DNA of 64,000 nucleotides from Stichopus chloronotus. Lineage: Eukaryota > Echinodermata > Holothuroidea > Aspidochirotida > Stichopodidae. Below the pieces are notes generated by a model, which was not told the origin of the DNA, made no database searches, and saw only the letters and a list, made by a program, of their open reading frames with translations. Both the position numbers and the translations under genes were made by a program. The DNA is taken from positions 39,407,937 through 39,471,936 of the forward strand of contig CM037830.1 of assembly GCA_021234535.1 (NCBI GenBank), read 5' to 3'. Shown piece after piece: positions 48,601-60,127 of the stretch; positions within the stretch are counted from its first letter, which is position 1, and every line of letters starts with the position of its first letter.

Positions 48601-51600
48601 TTTTTTTTGTCTAAATGTTACTTTCTGTTTCGCGCTCGAATATTGTTGACATGTTGTAAATTTGTTTAACTTTTCTCGGGTTTCTTTTCAATAAAAGTGC
48701 GGTTTTTAAGAACCAAATTCCTTTTTTTTTTCGTCATTTCTTATCAAAATCTGTATGAACAAGGTTAATAAACTTTGGATCTACTGTAGTGTAATGCACC
48801 CATCTGGGGTTAATGCTATCGTTGGACACACTCGGGCTGCGCCCTCGTGCATCGCTTGCATTGACCCCCGCTCGTGCAGTATTCTGCAGCTAATACACGG
48901 TCCAGCGTAGATTAACCTTTAATTGAGTAATGGGACAGTGTCAGTTGATGTACTAACTGAAACTCTATATTGCCCATATTATCAGGTATGTTTTGACCTG
49001 TATGTATGATATGGACATTAAAGGGGCACTTTGAGTTGTTTCATAAACTTCAGTTAGTCGTCACATACCTTTCAATTTGCATCAAGTTTCCTTAACATAA
49101 ACAAGGCTTCTAATGAAGGTAGATGGTCAAACTAAAAGGTGTCACAAACAAATGAAGACTAATGAGTAAGTAGTTAATGATTTAAATTGGTTTGGAAACC
49201 TTACAACAATTCACTTTTCTATATTAGTCCTAATTCATATACCCACTTCCAGTACAAACCATGGAGAAAAATGAAAATCGGCAGTTTACATAATTATTGT
49301 ATGTAGATAGTTATGCTAATTAAAAGCATTGTTACTTGATAGTACCCATCAAAATTTTTACAAACTTATTTATGAAGTGCAAACTTCCGCACTGTCCATG
49401 CCTATGTAATTCTGCAAATTTTGCAGTCCTGCAGATTCCCTTGTGCAATGCTGATGTTTTGGTCTCATGATATATGATTTGAGGTGATTGACCCACTCGA
49501 GAAAAGCGACATCGGTTTAGTCTCCGGGGATCTCAGCAAGAGGGTAATTTCTCGGTGTCTGATAGTCTTAGATCAAACCGACGATCTGGTGGTCCCTACG
49601 TCAAAACCACACCGACGCACATCTTAAAGGGAAATAAGGCGTTTGTTTGACAGAAAACAACCATATTTTTAAAACCAATGTTTGTGGACATAGAATGATA
49701 GATTACTCAAAATAAGAAAGGACAATGGCCTTCTTTTTGAGAAATAAGTTTCTCACAGATAGAAATTCAGCTATTTGTTCCTCAATAATAATTTGTTCAC
49801 CCAAACTTTTCAAAATTCAAATGATGCATCTTCCGTTACTAATCACATGCATAATGTTTGGAGGAGATGAAGCTTTTGCAGATGTTTATGGTGAGACTGA
49901 ATGATTAAACAATGATTAAAGTTATTTTCTTTACATGCCACGTTGGTATATTCTTAACGCCCTGTTTCCCTTTAAATGTGAAACATGCAATGCCCCACTT
50001 TAGTGTTGAGTGTAAGCACAAAAGGTTGTTTGAAGCGTCCTGCACTTTACTTTCAGTTTGAAATGGACGATTACATTCAGTCTATTCCAACTGAAAAATC
50101 TGAAACTGTATAACCTTTTTATTCCAAAATAATGACTGAGTCTCCTCGTGTAACGGGCCGCAATAATAAAGGATTTAGTCTTACCATATTTCAATATTTT
50201 TCTTTTATACAGTAAGGTCAGAATGAAGATATTCACATTTAACCGACGCGCTGATGCTTGGAATGTAATCGGTACCATACGGGGCAGTGTAGAACCAGGT
50301 CAGTGACTGTTAAATGTGTTGGTTTAATGGATATCTTTTATTAATTCCTAATCGTATCAATACTTCATAAAATGTAACCATATGTCGCAATTTCCGTGCA
50401 TTTCATCCCCATACATCCAATATATGAGATGGGATACTGTAGTTGCTTGGCAGTTAGAGGGTATCATGGCTCTCTAAGTTACTACAGCTACAGTTGCCAT
50501 GTTAAAGTTTATCTGTAGTCAATTTCTGATGCATAGGCGAGGGGTGTAACTTGATATAGTAGGGAGCTTTCGATTTGTAAGTCGACTGCTACGATAAAGT
50601 ACAATCAATCTTAGCAGTCGACTAGTGGACGTAAAAATCCAAAGTTCCCTCGTACTAAAGGTGGCCGACGGGTAAGCCCCAAAAAGCGTGTGTGGGAGGG
50701 TATGTGTGCGAATCTGAGTGTGTGTATGAGAAAACTCCAATTTCCGAAGTTTTTCTGCATCTCCTCAAAGTGCGCGATGTCGATGAATCTCAATTTTTTA
50801 GATATATGGTATGAAGTTGTATGGTATGAAGTTGTATTGTATGAAGTTGTATGGTATGAAGTTGTATGGTATGAAGTTGTATGGTATGAAGTTGTATGGT
50901 ATGAAGTTGTATGGTATGAAGTTGCATGGTATGAAGTTGCGTGGTATGAAGTTGTATGGTATGAAGTTGTATGGTATGAAGTTGTATGGTATGAAGTTGC
51001 ATGGTATGAAGTTGCGTGGTATGAAGTTGTATGGTATGAAGTTGTATGGTATGAAGTTGTATGGTATGAAGTTGTGTCTCCCATCAAAAGTTAAATGAGT
51101 GATCATCTTATTTTAGTTGTATTGGTTAATTCAAAAGGGTTTTTTCACAAAACCTTCAAATAAATTACTGGTATAACCAATGTTTCAGATCAGAGGTAGA
51201 ATTTCACGCCAAAAGGTTTGCTTCCAGAGCTCCTCCAAGAACGCAATGTGGTCTGAAGGTCAAAGTTAGTAGATAGGTGGATGGCATACGGTCTGAAGTC
51301 TCTCGTCAAATTCTAAGGTTAAAGATCAGAGGTCACGAGATCACAGGTGAAATCGGCAAATATTGTGAAAAAGTGCGTAATGGTAATGGGCTGGATTTGA
51401 GCTGCAAATGTGGGGAAAGGGGCAGTTGCGTCTTGCAAGAAATTCAACGGACCCCGTTGGTGGGAGTAGCGACGTGGATGCATCTTTCCGTGGGGAACCC
51501 ATTGGCGCCCGTCATCATTTGTATGCTCGCTAAATTTGTGGAAAGACTATCTTAGCGGAGGCGCTACCATCTATTGGCGCGAAAAATAACAGACAATTTT

Positions 51601-54600
51601 GGATAAGACTTACCCCTATATCGCCTTCCCCTGTATCCCCACTGCCTGTGATTATTCTAGGGTGCAAAACCCTCTCTGCTTTTGCTAACTTTTTACAAAT
51701 TTGACAGTTTGACAGCATTTGGGAAATGGGAAGTACAAAGTTTACACATTCATAACCTGTTGCGTACTATGCAGACCACTGCACATACGTACGCAGGCCT
51801 TTGCATAAACTTGTATTTCATACTCAAAACGCGCATGCACATGCGTGATTCTTCTAAAGCCCAGGATTTCTCTGTTCTCGAGATGAGAACCCTATTAGGG
51901 ACTTTTCGATTTAAGACGGTACAACAAAAGGACGGAGAGTTACAAGCACGAGCCGTCGTTTTTGAAGACTACAGTACGTTTGAATTACATCATAGCAATA
52001 ACGCGCGCATTAAGTTATAAAGTTGCAAAGCTTACTGATCACTATTCTGAAACAATGGCGAATAGCGAATCTGCATGGACGAGGGAAATTTCTGTATCAA
52101 ACCTTGTACCGTCTGTTTCTAGACCGGACTTTAAATCGGGCAACAACCGTTCTGAAAATCACAGAGCGGAGAAATGCCGAATTCTGCTCATGCGCCGAGA
52201 AGGGGGTCCAAATGTGTGTGTGTGCGCGCGTGTGTGTACAAACGAAATTGTGTCACGATCTCCTCCTGGACAGTAAATTAGATGAACCTCAAACTTTGTG
52301 GGTAGTCGCCTGGAGAAAAGGTGTAGTGTCCGCGAAGTGTCCACATTCCCACAACGCCCATATTTTCTGTTGGAAGCGCTACTAGCTTTGCTCTGAGCTG
52401 TTATATCCTCGAATTGCTTTCATCACTACGTCTTGGAAAACTCCAATGTCCATGGGTGTGTACGTAGTGACAAGAAGCACAGCCCATATGTTAGAAACAG
52501 GACGGTACAGGGGTTGGCATGGTAATTTCCCTCGTTCATGTAGACTCACCATTCGCCATTGTTACACCATAGTAATGAGTGTGGAAGCTAACCGAGCATT
52601 GTAACTGCCTGCGTGCTTGATGGTTATGATGTCGTTCGAACGTACGGTACCGACTTAAAAAACGAAAGGACTTGTATGTCATTACGCAAGGTCATATGCG
52701 TATGCCTTAAAACTCTCCTTTCTGTTGCTCTACCATCCTGAATCGAAAAGTCCGTAATGTCTATCGTCCTGAAATCGAAAAGTCTCTAATGTTACGGGGA
52801 CGGGGTCTGCAAACAGTTTCGAAAACGGTACATACATACTTAAAAACAAATCTCTCTCGTTCCGATTGAAACGTGTATTTTCCTTCTTTCTCTGAGTTTC
52901 CTGAAATAACACTTCATAAAAATAACACTTCATAGAAACAAATGACGTTTTTCACATTGAATTAGCGCCATCGTAACAACATGTACAGTGCGTCATATGC
53001 GGCACCTGTTCACTTGCTAAACTAACGATAACTAACTTCACCTACGGTGTTAACAATTCATAAAAAGGTATGTCAAACATTATGTCTCACACATACTGAA
53101 AAATCCTGGCGACAGTACTGTAACGTTGCCTGCGGTACCGGTTTATTCAGGGCTGGAGAAGTAAGCTTGTATGGTGCGAGTAATGCAAGAGACAGGACCA
53201 GAAGAGATGAACACAGAGACAGGATATTCTGCTGTTTGCAGTTCTTGAATCTATTCACATGCTTCTAAAATGACTAAGTTTGTGCCAGCACTAAATACTA
53301 CTAACTGAAACAATGTGAAAATATTTACAAGTGCTCACCGAGCACACCAAAGGTGGTGACCCCTGTCCATTCCTGTCACTGTTATAGCCATGATGGTTGT
53401 GTGGAGACTCTTGGTTTCTCCGAGGATCATCGCCTTCCCTAGACTATCATAGCTATCTCGTCGTCCTGATGCATGGGTGCTGTTGATCTTCTGTTTCTCC
53501 ATCTTGTCTCAGCCTTCTGGAACTGTTCGGAGAGTCTTTTTCTGTCTCATCCACTATCCTCCAGGAGTCTTCCACCGTTGCCTTTCTTCTCTTGTCCATG
53601 AATGTTGTTTTCTTAAATCTTAGTTGCTGCCACCAATTGTAACGTTGCCTGCGGTACCGGTTTATTCAGGACTGGAGAAGTAAGCTGGTATGGTGCGAGT
53701 AAGGCAAGAGACAGGACCAGAAGAGATGAACACAGAGACAGGATATTCTGCAGTTTGCAGTTCTTGAATCTATTTACATGCTTCTAAAATGACTAAGTTT
53801 GTGCCAGCTCTAAATACTACTAACTGAAACAATGTGAAAATATTTACAAGTGCTCACAGAGCACACCAAAGGTGGTGACCCCTTGAGGTATGAAAGGTAA
53901 CTGTTTTCTGCTTACTAAATGAGCCCTTTTTATACCATCAGTGACTCCCATGTTAAAAAATAATAAGCTACTCTTTTTCCTGTTAGCAAGTGTTAGCATT
54001 GCGCAATGCTAACATGTTAGCGTTACATAATGCTAACAATCAGGGGTCAAATGCTAACAATTGGAGGTCAGAAGCTAACAGTTTGAGGAATCTGACACCA
54101 CTAACTTAAACAAAGGTACAGCCTCTCTCAAGGATGACTCAGAGCTCATCTCTGTCTATTCATGTGTACTCACAGAGCGCTAAATTGGTAACTGCAGCCA
54201 AAATACAGCTGTACATAGTGTAAAACAATGTATGTGCAGTGCTACAGTCTGAGAAAGATGGTATTTACCCCCACTCGCTTACAGTACTTTAGCCTGAATT
54301 ATTCATTTTTAAGTGATAAAAAATATATTTATGGTGAAGAAGTGGGGGAAAATTTCCCCATTGTAGTCTCGCCCAAACTTTCGGTCATACCCTGGACTGT
54401 AAGTCGGATAAAAATCATCCTGGTGGATAGGGTCCGCGCAATCGATGACGTCATATGTCAAAGGTCGCGGTTTTACCGCACGTAGTACTATGAGGTAGGT
54501 TCTAGTGGTACAAGATATCAACAAAACGTATTACATCTTTGATTTTCCATACAACGTGCTCTAGTATTTCAGCTCAAGTTATACAATTAATTTTTGGCTG

Positions 54601-57600
54601 GGTGATTATGTCTGGTAACAGTGTCATTTTCCTAGCTCTCTAACAGGGCTGTGTGCTCCGTTTTACGGCCGAAACTCATTTACAATCTACTTCACAGACC
54701 TTGTACCAATAACACAATTTTTTATCCCATGCCGAAGGCAAAAGGAATCAGTGCGATGGTGATCTCGTGTGTGTGTGTGACGCCTTGCTTGCAAACATAT
54801 CTCAAGAAGGGTAATCTTGACTAATCTCATGTGTGTGGGTTGGTCATATTGAGTGATGATCCTTTTTTTGGTGGCGGTCAAAGGTCATTGGAGGTCACCA
54901 GAGATCAACTTGAAGACCACCCTTGTAAACACTATATAAACAAAATATATCAAGAAGTAAAGCCGTGACTAATGTCGTACTTTGTGTGTGGGTTGGTCAT
55001 ATTAACTAGATGATCCCTACTATTTTTGGTTGAGGGAAAATGTTGTTTGAAGTCACCAGAGCTCAAACTGTGAAAATCTTGTAAACACGATATCTGAAGA
55101 AGGATAATCTTGACTGTTTTTTGTGTCAATGAAATCGTAACCTTTGTAATCGTGCGAGTGTATGTATGTGTGTGTTTGAGCGTGTGTGTGTATGTTTGTG
55201 ACGCCTACCTTGCAAACGATATCTCAATGAAGAAAGCTTGTCCAGATCTCATATTTGGTATGTGGTTGTACCACGTTGAGCAAAATACCCGTATCGTTTT
55301 TGGTGAAGGTAAAAGGTCATTTAGGGTCGACAGAGGTCAAACAGTGAGAACCTTGTAAACACGATAGCGCAAGAAGGGAAACTTGTACAGATGCGATATT
55401 TAGTATGTAGATGTACATATTGCGTACAAGACTGCTATTGTTTTTGGTGGAGTGTAAGGTCTTTTGGGGTCAACAGGGGTCAAATAGTGAAAACGTTGTA
55501 AACACAATATCTCAAGAAGGGAAACTTGTATAGATCTTACATTTGCTTAGCAGATGAACCTAATTAAGAACAAGAAGCCTATTGTCTTTGGTGGAGGTCA
55601 AAAGTCATTTGGATCAAGACAGTTCAAACAGTGGAAACCTTGTGAACACAATATCTCAAGAAAGGAATTGTGTACTGTACTTATCTTTTTTGAAAGTGGG
55701 TGAATGTAATTAAATGCAAAACGTATTGTTTTTGGTGGACGTCAAAAGTCATTTGGAGGTCAACGGGGTCGAATTGTGAAAAACTTTGTGAACCAGATAT
55801 CTCAAGATATATCAAGAAACTTTTACAGATATCATATTTAGTATGTGGGTGAGAATTATTGAGTACAGAAACGCTGTCTCTTTTGGTGGAAGTCAAAGGT
55901 CATTTGTTGGCCAATAGGGATCAAATAATGAAAACTTTGTAAACACAATATCTCATCAGAAAAAAAAAAACTTGTACAGATATCATATTTGGAGTATATT
56001 TGGTGTACCATATTATTGAGTACAAGTCCCGTGATGATTTTGATTTAAGTCAAAGATCATTTGGGGGTCAATAGTGGTTAAATAGTGAAAACATTGTAAA
56101 CACAATATCTCAGGAGGGACACTTGTAGAGATCTCATATTTGGTATGTAGGTGTTTCATGTTGAGTACAAGAACCTTAAACTTTTTGGTGGAAGTCAAAG
56201 GTCATTGGAGGGTCAATGGGGTTAAAATAGTGAAAACATTGTAGACATGGTATCTCAAGATGGAGAGCTTATACAGCTCTCGTTTGTGGTATGTAGTGGA
56301 ACCTTTTTAAGTTTAAACAGCTTATTGATTTTGATGGAGCTCAAAGGTCATTTCAGGTCAACATTGTTAAAGGTGAGGCAACCTTGTAGACACGATATCT
56401 CAAGAAGGGGAGCTTGCATAGAGTGGATATTTGGTATGTAGTGAAGTTCTTGGATATCTCTGTGGTATGCAGTTATGCCCACATGTTCTAATGGATAACT
56501 ACAGCATTAGTCATCAACGTAGGACAGCAGATGTCATTGTACATCTCAATTGGTGATATGATAAATTACTGTAATACTACAATAACTAAACATATTACAC
56601 TTACTTACCTTACACAATATGTCAGATTCATGAAAAAATCTCCATAATCGTCGAAACCACAATCCATTTGTACATTCTGGTTTACGCTTAGTGTTTAAAT
56701 TGTGTTGGACATTCTGCTTTAGAGTTACCAGAGGTCAAAGAGTCAAAATTATGTAAACTCTTATGTCAAAAAGAGAAACGATGAGAGATTTCATACTTAA
56801 CATATCTATTGCTCATATTCAGAACTTGTGCCCTATTGTTTTGGATTGAGGTCAAATGCATTTAGAGGGTAACTGTGAGGGATTTCATACTTAGCATGTG
56901 CATTGTCCATATTGAATAGATAATTTCTTTCTATTTTTGCACTTATTGTTTTAAGAGAAGGTGAAAGGTCATTTTGGGTAAGAAGGTTGTCACATCATGT
57001 TTCAAGAAGAATAAACTGCCCACTGAAGCCTTTAGCTTTCTCAGGGGTTTTCCTTGTGTAAGGGTATGTGTATGTGTGTTTGTGACTTCTACCTTGTAAA
57101 CGAAATATCTCATGGAGAGAAGCTTGGACAGATCTCATATGTGGTACACAGGTGTACCAAATTATGTAGAAGAACCCTATTGTTTTGGTGGGGTCAAAGG
57201 TCATTTCGTGTTAGCAGGGGTCAAAATGTAAACAAATATTGTAAACGCAATACTTCAAGAAGTGAAGCTTGGACAGATCTCATATTTGGTATGTAGGTGT
57301 AACACGTTAAGTCATGATGAAACTTTCCTTCTTAGACAACAAAGAGGAGTGAATTGCATGCGTGTTTTCATCTCGGTACTACAAGTTGGAAACATGTGTT
57401 GGTAAATAAGAGTAACATTATCCCTGTAAGAAACCCGTAAAGAAACATCGGTGATATAAGCAGGGGAAAATAGCTAAAGAAGGCTTTCACCTACAGTTTC
57501 GAGCCCATGCACTTATACATTCTTATTCTCAAACTAAACGTTTATTCCAAAGACAACTTTCTGTTTATGCAAACAGCGATGTTGTGAAGGGTTTAGACTC

Positions 57601-60069
57601 CCTAAAGTAAGAGATTTCAGTCACAAAATAACATCTTTGGCAGTTACAAGCTGTGTTATTGTCTGTGTACCTTTTGCACTGTAGCTATACAATCACCTCT
57701 TCAGGAAAGCATGATCGAACGTCGAAAGTATCGAAAAATTACCTCAATCGGTCAAGAATGCCAAAAACATTTACATGACTCGTGCAAAAAACCCTAAGCT
57801 AAAAATCCGCAATATTTTTGCAAACGTTAAGTCGAAGGATTCCTCCTACGAGATACTTTAGTCCAGAGTGACTTAATTGATACTTTCGGTGTAGCCTAAC
57901 ATATAAACGTACACACTGAGTTAGAGCCTAGCCAACACATGTATTACTAACTGTTGTGCCTTACACTTACATTGGGGGAACAGACCAGACTATAATGTTC
58001 AAGTAAATTTTGATCCGAACTGCTGGAAAATGCGCTACATGTTGTCTAATATATTGCTAAGCTTATATTGGGTCATCAGGAACAGAATGGCATATTTTAC
58101 ACTTTTAGTGTAAAATATGCCATTCTGTTCCTGATTCCCATTCAACTTAAAAAAGTGGAGAAAATTTCACCATCTATAACAGCGTTACGATAAACCAACA
58201 CAATTTCATAACTCCCAACCCAATGCAGTTGAGATTAAGCTCAATCAAATATTTGCTTATAGCCACAGGGATGGGTAAAAGAATTCACCGGCACTCCTAA
58301 ACGTTCACTTAAACGTCCTAATTCTTCCATCCTACCCACCCCCCACCCCCATGTGTTCAGCACTGACCACTTAGTTCAAGTTAATGGTTGCATATTGTCA
58401 CTTGGATCTGAATTCCTCACTATTTTGTTGAAAAGAAGAAAAATGCATACTTTTTCAGGGTTGTTACAGAATGTATCAGATCTTGATTGATGACAGAGCA
58501 TAAAGTGGATATTTCCCTAGGCTGCCATTTGATGATGGTGACGGAAAAATAATCATTATTGATTCCTTGCGGAAGCAAAAGGAATCTAAGCGATGGTGAT
58601 GTCGTGTGTGTGGGCGTGTATGTGTGTATGTGACACTTCGCTTGTAAACACGATATCTGAAGAAAGTTGGCCGTGAGAGATCTCATTCTTGGCATGTGAG
58701 TGCCCCTTATCGAGTAGATGATCCCTATCGATTTTGGTCGAGGTCAAAGGTCGTCTGAGGTCACCAGAGGTCAAACTGTAAGAAACATTGAAACGCAATA
58801 TCTCCAGAAGGGTAATTGTGACTGATGTCATACTTGGTGTGTGGATTGTATATAATAAGTAGAATACTCCTTTTGATTTATGTGTTTTCGCTATTTTTAA
58901 GGTATTTTGTTTTTCATTAAGCTTAAACACATTTAATTAACGATGGATGTAGCTGCTTCAGAATGAGAGGGTGAACAACGAAATGAATTGTCGACTTACA
59001 CGCTAACTCTACATCTCGGAAAAAAATTGTAAAATTGTCGAGATACCTTGTTGCAAACTGAACAACTTGTTATCTTGACAAAATTTTGCATTTTGTCGAG
59101 ATACCGACTTGCGCTAACTCGACGTCTCGGAAAACTTTTGTAAATTGTTGAGTTACTACGGCACACATAGGGGGATATGTTATAGATCTCGAGTTACCGA
59201 TTAAGGCAAACTTTACATCTTGGAAACATTTTGCAAATTGTTGAGATAGCGAGTTACAAATAAAATATGATATAACATAATATTAAAAATTAATATATAA
59301 TAATATTATATATTATTATTATTATTATTATTATTGCAAAAGGTAGTAGGTCTGTTATTACTGTAAAATGTAGTGTAGGCTTAGCCCTCGCACATGCTGT
59401 GTATTCTGTTGCATGGCCTACACTTCAAGGGGAGTGTCAAGCGCTTAGGCCGTGTAACGGACCACATGAACCTATTCGGGGGATAGTTACTGCGAAGGCT
59501 AACAGATGATCGACGGATGGAAATGACAGACATGGAAAACCAGCTTCACAACCCATCACTTCCATAAACAGTAATTACCGCACATTTTTGTAGTTAATCA
59601 CATTTTTGTAGTTATATACTTTGGCCGTATACTAGGTATGCTATTATATTAGAAGCAACTGATTTACGTTACATTCTGTCGAGCTGGCCATAGCACTTTG
59701 TTTAAACCAATGTTTGAAGGCGATGAGATACGCAACATACTTCGTGAATTGTTCTTTTTTTTTGGGGGGGGGGGTTCTTTCATTCCTTCTTATCATTTAT
59801 CATTTAATTTATTATTGTTTCGTATGAGTTAATTTTTGAGTTTATTACCTACAATTTTAATAAGCGTCTCATAGTGATTCTGTTTTATTCTGCAAAATTT
59901 TACAGTGGATTATGATGAAAGACTGAACTTAAATGTAAACAATAAAATAGTGTTACATAGTCACTATTACATCTTAATTTACTGATCATATACATCGTCG
60001 TCGTCATCACCATCATCATGATATATAGTAGTCATATCATCATCACCATCACCATATCATCATCATCAT

Positions 60070-60127
<58 letters not shown>

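Noticed and set aside
50806..51075. CRISPR-like array
   Set aside because: The units are contiguous without unique spacers, and the context is an animal intron; it is a minisatellite.
50611..51106. Open frames such as repeated GMKLY, EVVWY and TTSYH
   Set aside because: These are translation of the 15-bp minisatellite, a unit length divisible by three. There is no start context, splice context or family.
51682..52020. 112-codon + strand frame as an extra peptidase exon
   Set aside because: It lacks any match to the M28B family between the GSVEP and DRYV segments, which join directly at 50298 to 60212 in phase.
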